A stretch of DNA of 12,988 nucleotides from JAKPAM01 sp047605425 (GTDB taxonomy: Bacteria > Pseudomonadota > Gammaproteobacteria > Burkholderiales > Burkholderiaceae_E): the NCBI GenBank assembly GCA_047605425.1, contig JASGFT010000142.1, positions 1 through 12,988 of the forward strand, written 5' to 3'. The notes under the pieces are model-generated. The model was not told the DNA's origin, did not search any database, and worked only from the letters and a program-made list of their open reading frames with translations. Position numbers and translations under genes: made by a program. This document shows, piece by piece, positions 1-6,900 of the stretch; within the stretch, counting starts at the first letter, position 1, and each line of letters begins with the position of its first letter.

Positions 1-271
1 GGGCCCGTTCCCGACGCCCGGCGCCGACGGCAAGCTGCGCCCCGGCGCCGGCCCCGAGCGCGAGCCGGCAGGCCAGCGCAACCCCGCCGGCCGCGTCGGC
101 CGGCACGCCGAGCTGGCCGACCTCGCCAGCTACCTGATCAGCGACGGCGCCGCGTACATCAACGGCGAGATGGTCAGCATCGACGGCGGCGCCCACCTGC
201 GCACCTCGGGCGTCGAGGACGTCGTCGCGTGGACCGACGAGCAATGGGCGCAACTGCGCCCGAAGCGCTGA
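1..271 (+). CDS. SDR family oxidoreductase, C-terminal part (2,4-dienoyl-CoA reductase-like)
   Basis: The 5' end is cut by the window; the reading frame enters at base 2 and gives the last 89 residues before TGA. The visible segment is the tail of a short-chain dehydrogenase/reductase. A GPFPTPGA loop is followed by NPAGRVGR, then ELADLASYLISD, then AAYINGEMVSIDGG, the usual C-terminal cofactor-side and substrate-loop order of classical SDRs. The GPFPT loop and the long substrate loop are typical of peroxisomal-type 2,4-dienoyl-CoA reductases, NADPH enzymes that help beta-oxidise unsaturated acyl chains. The Rossmann GxxxGxG motif and the YxxxK catalytic motif lie upstream and cannot be checked, so the substrate is inference. 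A TetR gene follows 49 nt downstream on the same strand, which fits a lipid or acyl-CoA degradation cluster extending left. Confidence 0.9.
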   Translation, partial: GPFPTPGADGKLRPGAGPEREPAGQRNPAGRVGRHAELADLASYLISDGAAYINGEMVSIDGGAHLRTSGVEDVVAWTDEQWAQLRPKR

Positions 272-320
272 CGCCGACGGCGCCGGCTTCCGATTCCGCA
301 GACCTTTCGACCGACTCCGC

Positions 321-1004
321 ATGATCGACGCCACCACCACGCTGCGCGGCAACGAGCCCGCGCCCGCACCGGCGCTGTCCCGCCGCCGCAAGACGCAGGC
401 CGAACGCCGCGAGGAGGCCGAGCAGCGGCTGCTCGACGCGGCGCTGCGCATCGTCGCCGACAAGGGCTCGGTGCGGATGACGCTGGCCGAGGTCGGCGAG
501 GCCGCCGGCTACAGCCGCGGCCTGCCCGCGCATCACTTCGGCAACAAGCTGGGCCTGCTGCAGGCGCTGGCCGGCCACATCCACAAGCGGTTCCAGCGCG
601 ACCTGCTCGCCGGCCCGCAGGGCATGGAAGGGCTGGACGCGATCAAGGCGATGGTCAGCGTGTACTTCGGGCGCACCGACGAGAACTGGACGACGACGCG
701 CGCGCTGCTGGTGATGATGACCGAGGCGTTCATGACCGACTCGGACCTGTCCGAGTGCATGAGCAGCTACAACCGGATGGCCGTCGCCTCGCTCGAACGG
801 GACATCCGGCGCGGCATCGAGCTCGGGCAGATCCCGCCGGACATCGATCCGCCCACTTATGGCGTGATGATCCTCGGCGCGTTGCGCGGCGTGATGATGC
901 AGCGGCTGATCGAGACGCCGCACCAGCGGCTCGCGCGCGCGCAGTTGCTGTCGGTGCGCGACGAGATGCTGCGCGTGATCGAGTTGGTGCTCGGGCGGCC
1001 TTAG
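321..1004 (+). CDS. TetR/AcrR family transcriptional regulator
   Basis: A 227-residue one-component repressor of usual TetR length. After a disordered, Ala/Pro-rich start (residues 1-20) comes a basic stretch (RRRKTQAERR, 21-30). The TetR N-terminal domain follows: helix 1 around EQRLLDAALRIVADKG (35-50) and the helix-turn-helix at about 53-76, with the family signature VGEAAGYSRGLPAHHFGNK. The remaining residues form the all-helical ligand-binding and dimerisation domain, whose ligand cannot be read from sequence. It lies 49 nt after the SDR gene on the same strand and ends 11 nt before the convergent argC stop. Regulators of this class often control neighbouring acyl-CoA degradation genes, so the SDR cluster is the likely target (inference). 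No clear Shine-Dalgarno sequence precedes the ATG, so the start, or leaderless or coupled translation, is uncertain. Confidence 0.93.
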   Translation: MIDATTTLRGNEPAPAPALSRRRKTQAERREEAEQRLLDAALRIVADKGSVRMTLAEVGEAAGYSRGLPAHHFGNKLGLLQALAGHIHKRFQRDLLAGPQGMEGLDAIKAMVSVYFGRTDENWTTTRALLVMMTEAFMTDSDLSECMSSYNRMAVASLERDIRRGIELGQIPPDIDPPTYGVMILGALRGVMMQRLIETPHQRLARAQLLSVRDEMLRVIELVLGRP

Positions 1005-1015
1005 CGGCCCCTCGT

Positions 1016-1948
1016 TCAGAGCCCGAGCATCAGCCGCAGGCTCTGCACCGCCGCGCCGCTGGCGCCCTTGCCGAGGTTGTCGAGCCGCGCGACCAGCACC
1101 GCGTGCCGGTACGACTCGTTGCCGAACACGCGCAGCTCGAGCTGGTTGGTATCGTTCAGCGCCAGCGCGTCGAGCCTGCCCGACTCGGTCGGCTGCAGCA
1201 CCTTGACGTACTGCTCGGGCGTGTTGGTCCGCGCATAGTGCGCGGCCAACGCGTCGTGCAATTGCTGCGCCGACGGCCGCGACGGCAGCAGGTCCAGGTG
1301 CAGCGGCAACTGGACCAGCATGCCCTGGCGGAAATTGCCGACCGAGGGCACGAAGACCGGCCGCCGCGTCAGGCCCGTGTAGCGCATGATCTCGGGCAGG
1401 TGCTTGTGCGACAGGCCGAGCGCGTACAGCTCGAACGCCGGCGCCTGGTCCGATTCGTAGGCTTCGATCATCGTGCGCCCGCCGCCCGAATAGCCGCTGA
1501 CCGAAGGCAGCGCCAGCGGATGGTCGGCCGGCAGCAGGCCGGCGTCGATCAGCGGACGGATCAGCGCGATCGCGCCGGTCGCGTAGCAGCCCGGATTGGC
1601 CACCCGCTCGGCGCCGGCGACCGCTTCCTTCTGGCCCGGCGCCAGCTCGGGAAACCCGAACACCCAACCCGGCGCGACCCGGTGCGCGGTCGACGCGTCG
1701 ATGATCTTGGGCATGCGCAGGCCCTCGGCGCCCAGGCCGTCGATCAGCGCGACGGTCTCGCGCGCGGCGTCGTCGTGCAGGCACAGCACGACCAGGTCGA
1801 CCGCGGCGATCAGCTCGCGCTTGGCGGCCGGATCCTTGCGCTGCCCGGGCGCGATGCTGACGACCTCGACGCCGGCCATGCCGTGCAGGCGCTCGCGAAT
1901 CTGCAGGCCGGTCGTGCCGGCTTCTCCATCGATGAAAACCTTGGCCAT
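1016..1948 (-). CDS. argC: N-acetyl-gamma-glutamyl-phosphate reductase, type 2
   Basis: A 310-residue enzyme for the third step of arginine biosynthesis, the NADPH-dependent reduction of N-acetylglutamyl-5-phosphate to the semialdehyde in the cytoplasm. The N-terminal FIDGEAGTTGLQIRERL (5-21) is the nucleotide-binding motif of the short type 2 family, and DASTAHR (84-90) is also typical. The catalytic cysteine is Cys121 in VANPGCYATG. SGYSGGG (151-157) and HKHLPEI (from His181) are the substrate-binding and active-site motifs. Length and motifs separate it from the roughly 345-residue type 1 enzyme. An in-frame upstream extension exists, but the ATG at 1948 opens exactly at the family start (MAKVFIDGEAG), with a weak AAGG upstream. 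It stands alone, convergent with the TetR gene and divergent from the hydrolase. Whether a second, type 1 argC exists elsewhere in the genome cannot be told. Confidence 0.97.
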   Translation of the reverse strand: MAKVFIDGEAGTTGLQIRERLHGMAGVEVVSIAPGQRKDPAAKRELIAAVDLVVLCLHDDAARETVALIDGLGAEGLRMPKIIDASTAHRVAPGWVFGFPELAPGQKEAVAGAERVANPGCYATGAIALIRPLIDAGLLPADHPLALPSVSGYSGGGRTMIEAYESDQAPAFELYALGLSHKHLPEIMRYTGLTRRPVFVPSVGNFRQGMLVQLPLHLDLLPSRPSAQQLHDALAAHYARTNTPEQYVKVLQPTESGRLDALALNDTNQLELRVFGNESYRHAVLVARLDNLGKGASGAAVQSLRLMLGL

Positions 1949-2029
1949 GTCTGAAACCTTACCCGTGCTGCGGCGCAAACGATCAGCATAGCGCGATTCC
2001 CCGGCATCGCGCGCTCCCGCCCCCCCGGA

Positions 2030-2046
2030 GCGCCCGCGCGGGGCGC
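2030..2046. other. GC-rich hairpin in the argC/hydrolase divergent region
   Basis: GCGCCC (2030-2035) and GGGCGC (2041-2046) form a perfect 6-bp inverted repeat around GCGCG. It lies 55 bp upstream of the hydrolase start and about 80 bp upstream of argC. It could be a protein-binding dyad or a chance product of the high GC content. No convincing -35/-10 pair was seen in this 153-bp region. Confidence 0.2.
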
Positions 2047-2101
2047 CTGTCCGCCTGAGGTAAGCTCTGATAACGAATACCCCCAACGATCAGGAGACCC
2101 C

Positions 2102-3043
2102 ATGCCGCTGGATCCCCACCTCGCCGGACTGCTGAAGATGATGGCCGACTCGGGCCGCAAACCCACGTACGAAGGCACGGTCGACGAAGGCCGCGCCGGC
2201 TACCTGGCGCTGACCTTCGGCACCCGCACGCCGGAACAGACGGTCCCCGTCGCCAGCGTCCAGGACACGACCGTGCCGGGCGCCGCCGGCCCGCTGCCGG
2301 CCCGCGTCTACCGCCCCGAGGGCGAGGGCCCGTTCCCGACCGTGGCCTTCTTCCACGGCGGCGGCTACGTGATCGGCGACCTGGACACGCACGACAACAT
2401 GTGCCGCGACATCTGCCGCGGCGCCAACGCCGTCGTCATCGCGACCGCGTACCGGCTCGCGCCCGAGCATCCGTTTCCGGCCGCCGTCGAGGACTGCATC
2501 GCCGTGACCAGATGGGTGCTCGATCACGCGGGCGAGCTGGGCGGCACCGACGTCGTCGCGGTCGCCGGCGACAGCGCCGGCGGCAACCTGTCGGCCGTCG
2601 TCTCGCAGCAGTTGCGCGACCATCCGAAGAAGATCGCCGCGCAGTTCCTGATCTATCCGGCCGTCGACCACGTCGATGCCGGCTATCCGTCGACGACCGA
2701 GAACGCCACCGGCTACTTCCTCGAGGACAAGACGATGGCGTGGTTCTTCAACCACTACGTCGGCGCGTGGAAGGCGTTCAAGGACCCCCGGCTGGCGCCG
2801 ATGCAGGCCGAGAGCCTGGCCGGCCTGCCGCCGGCCGTCATCGTGACCGCCGAGTTCGATCCGCTGCGCGACGAGGGCGAGGCCTACGGCAAGGCGCTGC
2901 AGGCCGCCGGCGGCAAGGCCGACGTGATCCGCGGCGCCGGCATGATCCACGGCTTCTTCGACATGGGCCGCTGGTCGCCCGCCGGACAGCAGATCATCCA
3001 GCAGAGCATCGCCCGTTTCGGCCAGGTGCTGCGCGGGGGCTGA
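2102..3043 (+). CDS. Alpha/beta hydrolase, hormone-sensitive lipase family (esterase)
   Basis: A 313-residue cytoplasmic carboxylesterase/lipase of the HSL (family IV) group. The oxyanion-hole motif HGGG is at 85-88 (FFHGGGYVIGDLDTHD). The nucleophile elbow is GDSAGGN with Ser158. The catalytic Asp253 sits in EFDPLRDEG, and the catalytic His283 in MIHGFF. All three triad residues are present, so the enzyme should be active, probably on short- to medium-chain esters; the natural substrate is unknown. No signal peptide is seen. The ATG at 2102 has a good AGGAG (2092-2096) with a 5-nt gap. The gene is transcribed away from argC and runs towards the acyl-CoA dehydrogenase operon, ending 30 nt from the small-subunit stop. 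A role in releasing fatty acids or alcohols for the neighbouring acyl-CoA pathway is possible but only suggested by position. Confidence 0.95.
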   Translation: MPLDPHLAGLLKMMADSGRKPTYEGTVDEGRAGYLALTFGTRTPEQTVPVASVQDTTVPGAAGPLPARVYRPEGEGPFPTVAFFHGGGYVIGDLDTHDNMCRDICRGANAVVIATAYRLAPEHPFPAAVEDCIAVTRWVLDHAGELGGTDVVAVAGDSAGGNLSAVVSQQLRDHPKKIAAQFLIYPAVDHVDAGYPSTTENATGYFLEDKTMAWFFNHYVGAWKAFKDPRLAPMQAESLAGLPPAVIVTAEFDPLRDEGEAYGKALQAAGGKADVIRGAGMIHGFFDMGRWSPAGQQIIQQSIARFGQVLRGG

Positions 3044-3058
3044 TCGCCCCCCGGGCGA
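3044..3058. terminator. Candidate bidirectional terminator hairpin
   Basis: TCGCCC and GGGCGA form a perfect 6-bp stem with a CCC loop immediately after the hydrolase stop, inside the 30-bp gap between two convergent genes. No T-tract follows on either strand, so intrinsic termination is unproven. Confidence 0.35.
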
Positions 3059-3073
3059 CGAGCGCCGCCGGCC

Positions 3074-4222
3074 TCAGGCCGTCGCCGACTGCTCGCGGCC
3101 CAGCGCGATGAAGCGCGCGAGGTGGAAGTCCTCGTCGCCGAGCTGGTGACTGATCATCACCAGGCGCTTCGCGTAGTGCGCGAGCGGCAGCTCCCAGGTC
3201 ATGCCGATGCCGCCGTGGAGCTGGATGCTCTCCTCGGCCACCAGCGTGCCGACGCGATCGGCCGTCACCTTGCCCGCCGACAGCGCGCGCTCGCGCGCGA
3301 CCCGGTCGCTGCCGTCCAGCGCCGCGGCGGCGTTGATGACGGCCGAGCGCGCCTGCTCGACCTCGAGCAGCATGTCGGCCATCCGGTGCTGCAGCGCCTG
3401 GAAGCTGCCGATCGGCACGCCGAACTGCTTGCGCGTGCGCAGGTACTCGAGCGTCGCGTCCTTGGCCGCGTCCATCGCTCCCAGGCTCTCGGCGCACAGC
3501 GCGACGATGCCCGCGCCGACCGCGCGCTCGATCGTCGCGAAGGCGGCCCCGGCCTCGCCGAGCAGCGCATCGGCGCCGACCTCGACCTTGTCGAGCACGA
3601 CCTCGGCCGCGCGGCCGCCGTCGATCGTCGGATAGCCGCGCATCGACACGCCGCCGGCGTCGGCCGGCACCAGGAACAGCGAGATCCCGGCCTCGTCGTC
3701 CTCGGCGCCGGCGGTGCGCGCGCTGACCAGCAGCAGGCTGGCGGCCTGCGCATAGGCGACGACGGCCTTGGTGCCGCTGATCACCCAGCCCTCGCCCTTG
3801 CGCTCGGCGCGGGTCGCGACGCGCGCCAGCTCGTAGCCGGAATCCGGCTCGCCGTGCGCGAACGCGGCCTTGGTCGTGCCGGCGATCAGCTCGCCGATCC
3901 GCTCGCGCTGCGCGTCGTTGCCCGCGTCGGCGATCGCGCGGCCGACGATCAACGCGCCGAGCACCGGCTCGATGACCAGCGCGCGGCCGAGCTGCTCGAA
4001 GACGACGGCGATGTCGAAGCCGCTGCCCCCGAAACCGCCGTCGGCTTCGGAGAACAGCGCGCCGATGGCGCCGATCTCGGCGATCTGGTTCCACGCCTGC
4101 TCGCTGTAGCCGGCGTCCGACTTGCTGACGCGGTCACGCGTCTCGAAGCCGTATTGCTCGCGCAGGTAGCGGCCCAGCGAATCGGCCAGCATCCGGCGGT
4201 CTTCGGTATGTTCGAATTTCAT
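3074..4222 (-). CDS. Acyl-CoA dehydrogenase, small (non-catalytic) subunit of a heteromeric enzyme
   Basis: A 382-residue acyl-CoA dehydrogenase fold. It shows the N-terminal helical domain, the middle beta domain (AFAHGEPDSGYE, 120-131, in place of the usual TEPxAGSD; VISGTKAVV, 147-155) and the C-terminal domain. The FAD-contacting segment RKQFGVPIGSFQALQHRMADM starts at Arg264, and QLHGGIGMTWELPLAHYAKRL starts at 334. Neither usual position for the catalytic base carries Glu: the C-terminal EGTSEIQ loop is replaced by a LGDEDFHL-type tail (361-368), and the isovaleryl-CoA-dehydrogenase-type site aligns by eye with Gly238. This is how PimD-like and ChsE-type small subunits look; they complete FAD or substrate sites in trans. 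It follows the large-subunit gene by 19 nt with its own GGGAGA ribosome site (4228-4233), so co-transcription and a heterotetramer are likely. The substrate is unknown. Confidence 0.94.
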   Translation of the reverse strand: MKFEHTEDRRMLADSLGRYLREQYGFETRDRVSKSDAGYSEQAWNQIAEIGAIGALFSEADGGFGGSGFDIAVVFEQLGRALVIEPVLGALIVGRAIADAGNDAQRERIGELIAGTTKAAFAHGEPDSGYELARVATRAERKGEGWVISGTKAVVAYAQAASLLLVSARTAGAEDDEAGISLFLVPADAGGVSMRGYPTIDGGRAAEVVLDKVEVGADALLGEAGAAFATIERAVGAGIVALCAESLGAMDAAKDATLEYLRTRKQFGVPIGSFQALQHRMADMLLEVEQARSAVINAAAALDGSDRVARERALSAGKVTADRVGTLVAEESIQLHGGIGMTWELPLAHYAKRLVMISHQLGDEDFHLARFIALGREQSATA

Positions 4223-4241
4223 GTCTGTCTCCCGCCGTCGC

Positions 4242-5438
4242 TCACAGGCCCAGGATCATCTTGGAGATGATGTTGCGTTGGATCTCGTTGGAACCGCCGA
4301 AGATCGACATCTTCCGGTAGTTGAAGTATTGGGACGCGGCCGGCCTGGCCTCGGCCGGGCCGACCGGCTCGCCCTCGTAGCCTTCCTCGAACGCCTCCTC
4401 GATGAACGGCAGCGCATAGGGCCCCATCGCCCGCCGGTACAGCGCGCTCAGCTCCTGGCGGATCTGCGTGCCGCGAATCTTCAGCATCGAGCTCTCGGCG
4501 CCCGGCGCGCCGCCGCCGGCGACGGCCGCGATCACGCGCAGGTTCGTCGTCTTCATGTTCTCGAGGTCGATCTCCACGCGCGCGATGCGCGCCGCGAACA
4601 GCGGATCCTCGTCGAGCGGACGCCCGTTGCGGCGCTGCTTGCGCGCGAACTGCTTCAGGCGCTCGAGCGCCGCCACCGAGTAGCCGACGCCGGCGATGTT
4701 GGTCCGCTCGTAGGTCAGCAGGTACTTGGCGTAGGTCCAGCCCTTGTCCTGCTCGCCGACGAGGTTCTCGACCGGCACGCGCACGTCGGTGAAGAACACC
4801 TCGTTGACCTCGTGCTCGCCGTCGAGCGTGATGATCGGCCGCACCTCGATGCCCGGCGAGTTCATGTCCACCAGCAGGAAGCTGATGCCCTGCTGCTTCT
4901 TGGCCTCGGGGTTCGTGCGGACCAGGCAGAAGATCATGTTCGCGTGGTGGCCCAGCGTCGTCCAGGTCTTCTGGCCGTTGACGATGTAGTGGTCGCCGTC
5001 GCGCAGCGCGGTCGTCTTGACGCCGGCCAGATCGGATCCGGCGCCCGGCTCGGAATAGCCCTGCGCCCACCAGTCGGCGCCGTTCAGGATCCGCGGCAGC
5101 CAATGGCGCTTCTGCTGCTCGTTGCCGTACTTGATCAGCACCGGCCCGAGCATGCTCAGCCCGAACGGCACGATTCGCGGCGTGGCCGCCATCGCGCACT
5201 CGTTGTCGAAGATGAACCTCTGCACGGCGGTCCAGTCGGGGCCGCCGTATTCGACGGGCCAATGGCTGGCGAGCCAGCCCCGTTCATTGAGGATGGCATG
5301 CCATTCCTCCATGTCGGCCTTGGACAGGTGCTTGCTTTCGCGCACCTTGGCGGCCAGCCGCGCGGGGTACTTGTCGGCGATGAAGGTTCGGACCTCATCG
5401 CGAAAGGCCAACTCTTCTGGGGTAAAGCTCAGATCCAT
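4242..5438 (-). CDS. Acyl-CoA dehydrogenase, large (catalytic) subunit
   Basis: A 398-residue flavoenzyme that should introduce an alpha-beta double bond into an acyl-CoA and pass electrons to ETF. Domain order is an N-terminal helical domain (MDLSFTPEELAFRDEVRTFI), the flavin/substrate motif QGYSEPGAGSDLAGVKTTA (from 127), the middle beta domain with VNGQKTWTTLGHHA (153-166), and the C-terminal domain ending SIFGGSNEIQRNIISKMILGL. The medium-chain-type catalytic Glu is Gly at FGGSNEIQ. A Glu is present at the alternative isovaleryl-CoA-dehydrogenase-type site, Glu244 in LTYERTNIAG. This pattern matches large subunits of pimeloyl-CoA or steroid side-chain dehydrogenases. The ATG at 5438 has AGGGAGA (5446-5452) 7 nt upstream and is the family start; longer in-frame extensions are not supported. 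It is the first gene of the two-gene operon, divergent from an AraC regulator. Confidence 0.96.
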   Translation of the reverse strand: MDLSFTPEELAFRDEVRTFIADKYPARLAAKVRESKHLSKADMEEWHAILNERGWLASHWPVEYGGPDWTAVQRFIFDNECAMAATPRIVPFGLSMLGPVLIKYGNEQQKRHWLPRILNGADWWAQGYSEPGAGSDLAGVKTTALRDGDHYIVNGQKTWTTLGHHANMIFCLVRTNPEAKKQQGISFLLVDMNSPGIEVRPIITLDGEHEVNEVFFTDVRVPVENLVGEQDKGWTYAKYLLTYERTNIAGVGYSVAALERLKQFARKQRRNGRPLDEDPLFAARIARVEIDLENMKTTNLRVIAAVAGGGAPGAESSMLKIRGTQIRQELSALYRRAMGPYALPFIEEAFEEGYEGEPVGPAEARPAASQYFNYRKMSIFGGSNEIQRNIISKMILGL

Positions 5439-5754
5439 CGGTTCGTCTCCCTGGTTCGATGCCGTGGCAACATGCACGGCGCGCCAGCACCGGGCGTATG
5501 CCGGCGCCCCCGGTACGGATCGGATCGCGAATTCCGGTCCGCCGATTCGGGCTAGGAATGCTTTCGTAATCCAGGCCGGCCGAAAAGGTTCGCTTTGACC
5601 TCGACCGGGTGAATTCGGGACAAGCAGGAATCGCGGCGTCCGAATGCCGGCCGCCGTTCCGGGACAGCCCGGATTCGCGATCCGATCGCAATCGGATAGG
5701 CTCGTTCCAATGCGCGTTTTCCGCCGGTCACGGAACCCGCAGGCAGGGACCCCC
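5439..5754. promoter_or_regulatory. Divergent control region, acyl-CoA dehydrogenase operon / AraC gene
   Basis: This 316-bp stretch has no credible gene. It contains the dehydrogenase ribosome site (5446-5452), a long-range 15-bp inverted repeat (arms 5518-5532 and 5673-5687), and a 7-bp dyad ATCCGAT-CGCA-ATCGGAT (5680-5697) sharing sequence with the right arm. The heptamer ATTCGGG occurs twice on the plus strand (5545-5551 and 5613-5619). Each copy is followed by AGGAAT (5554-5559 and 5626-5631) at different distances. AraC-family proteins commonly bind repeated half-sites in such a region, so it is the probable operator. No near-consensus sigma-70 promoter was recognised on either strand, which would suit activator-dependent transcription. 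Confidence 0.6.
5518..5687. repeat. 15-bp perfect inverted repeat with arms 140 bp apart
   Basis: GATCGGATCGCGAAT at 5518-5532 is the exact reverse complement of ATTCGCGATCCGATC at 5673-5687. Pairing continues inward for four more bases (CCGG) if a one-base bulge is allowed. One arm lies 79 bp from the dehydrogenase start and the other 67 bp from the AraC start. The arms thus sit at similar distances and in mirrored orientation relative to the two divergent genes, as expected for one binding site copied for each promoter. Confidence 0.7.
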
Positions 5755-6786
5755 ATGCATCGAACGCCGCCCGATTTCGCTCGCCGCATCCACACGACCC
5801 AGCGTGTCACCGCCATCGTCGAAACGCTGGCGGTGGACGGCATTCCCCCTTCCGAGTCGCTGGTGGGCAGCGGCCTGGACGAGGCCGCGCTGACGGCCAC
5901 GGACACGCGTGTCTCGTACACGCAGATCGCCACGATCTTCCGCAACGCGCTGCACCTGAGCCCCGACCCGACCTTGGCGCTGCGCGCCGGCCTGCGCATG
6001 CACCTGACCGCCTTCGGCATGTACGGCTATGCGCTGCTGAGCAGCCCGACGTTCGCCGACGCGATGGCCTTCGGCGACAAGTGCCACCGCGCGATGGGCC
6101 CGCTGGCCGATTACACGCGCGTGCGCGCCAAGGGCGTGGAGATCTTCCGCTACGACGGGATCCTGTCGACGGATCCGCACGACGGGCTGTACCGGTTCTC
6201 GCTCGAGTTCAAGTTCGCCGAGCACATGACGCTGTTCCGCGACCTGTACGGCGAGTCGTTCGCGTTCGCGGCCGTGCGCGCGGCCTACCCGGCGCCCGAG
6301 CACCAGGACGCGTACCGCAGCCTGTTCCGCTGTCCGGTGTCGTTCGATCAGCCGGCCAACGAACTGGAGATCCGCGCGCCGTGGTTCGACCGCAAACCGA
6401 GACTGCCGGACGCGGTCACGCATCGGTCGGCCAGCGAGATATGCCGCCAGTTCCTGTCCGACCAGGCGGCCACCACCGGGGTCGCCTCATCGGTGCGGCA
6501 GGCGCTGGTCGACACGATGCCCTGGCACTTTCCGCGGATCGAAACGATGGCCGCGGCGCTGTCGATGCATCCGCGCACGCTGCGCCGCCGGCTCGAAGCC
6601 GAGGGCACGAGCTACCGCGACGTCCTCGCGCAGGTGCGCCAGCGGCTCGCGATCGACTACCTGCGCAACACGCGAATGACCAACGAGGAGATCGCCGGCC
6701 GCCTCGGCTATAGCGATGCCGCGAACTTCCGGCATGCGTTCGTGCGCTGGACCGGCAAGAGCCCGCAGGAGTACCGGCAGCGCTGA
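5755..6786 (+). CDS. AraC family transcriptional regulator with PF12625-type N-terminal domain
   Basis: A 343-residue regulator. Residues 10-205 resemble the 'arabinose-binding domain of AraC regulators, N-terminal' family (PF12625), as in OruR/ArgR-like and fatty-acid or virulence regulators; RMHLTAFGMYGYALLSSPTFADAM (81-104) is characteristic. The C-terminal domain has two helix-turn-helix motifs: IETMAAALSMHPRTLRRRL (262-280) and MTNEEIAGRLGYSDAANFRHAF (308-329). It closes with the family signature RWTGKSPQEYR. The ATG at 5755 has AGGGA close upstream (5744-5748) and starts at the conserved region. An in-frame ATG 111 bp earlier would add an unconserved basic tail and is less likely. It is transcribed away from the two-subunit acyl-CoA dehydrogenase, so it probably activates that operon in response to a pathway intermediate, perhaps an acyl-CoA (inference). 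Confidence 0.95.
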   Translation: MHRTPPDFARRIHTTQRVTAIVETLAVDGIPPSESLVGSGLDEAALTATDTRVSYTQIATIFRNALHLSPDPTLALRAGLRMHLTAFGMYGYALLSSPTFADAMAFGDKCHRAMGPLADYTRVRAKGVEIFRYDGILSTDPHDGLYRFSLEFKFAEHMTLFRDLYGESFAFAAVRAAYPAPEHQDAYRSLFRCPVSFDQPANELEIRAPWFDRKPRLPDAVTHRSASEICRQFLSDQAATTGVASSVRQALVDTMPWHFPRIETMAAALSMHPRTLRRRLEAEGTSYRDVLAQVRQRLAIDYLRNTRMTNEEIAGRLGYSDAANFRHAFVRWTGKSPQEYRQR

Positions 6787-6824
6787 GCGGCGCGCGGGTA
6801 CGCCGGCGCCGATCGCGTCCCTGG

Positions 6825-6860
6825 CCCTGGGGGTGACCTCGGCCCAGGGGGAGCGCTCCC
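6825..6860. terminator. Two dyads in a convergent intergenic region, candidate terminator
   Basis: CCCTGGG (6825-6831) and CCCAGGG (6843-6849) form a 7-bp inverted repeat with an 11-nt loop. The adjoining GGGAGCGCTCCC (6849-6860) is a perfect 12-bp palindrome that shares one base with it. Both lie in the 114-bp gap between the convergent AraC and Bug genes. No T-tract was seen, so function as a terminator rests on position and symmetry. Confidence 0.35.
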
Positions 6861-6900
6861 GACCCGGGGCTCGATTCGATACGCAGCCGTCCGCGTCAGG

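Noticed and set aside
1005..1015. Possible terminator between TetR and argC (GGCC-rich bases around 991-1010)
   Set aside because: The repeated GGCC blocks do not extend to a convincing stem and there is no T-tract.
174..1784. A 536-codon minus-strand open frame across the TetR gene and argC
   Set aside because: It runs antisense to TetR and out of frame with argC, and is low-complexity Arg/Ala/Gly-rich. Long open frames of this kind are expected on every strand at about 70% GC.
2994..4094. Arg-rich minus-strand open frame overlapping the small acyl-CoA dehydrogenase subunit
   Set aside because: It is a frame-shifted copy of the same strand as a clear acyl-CoA dehydrogenase with full motifs; its composition is almost entirely Arg/Ala/Gly.
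4221..5555. A 444-codon plus-strand open frame opposite the large acyl-CoA dehydrogenase subunit
   Set aside because: It is antisense to a gene with all family motifs, has no recognisable domain, and is another GC-driven shadow.
5439..6020. N-terminal extension of the large dehydrogenase subunit to an upstream start, overlapping the AraC gene
   Set aside because: The family begins at MDLSFTPEEL with a good ribosome site; the extension has no homology-like features and would overlap the divergent AraC gene.
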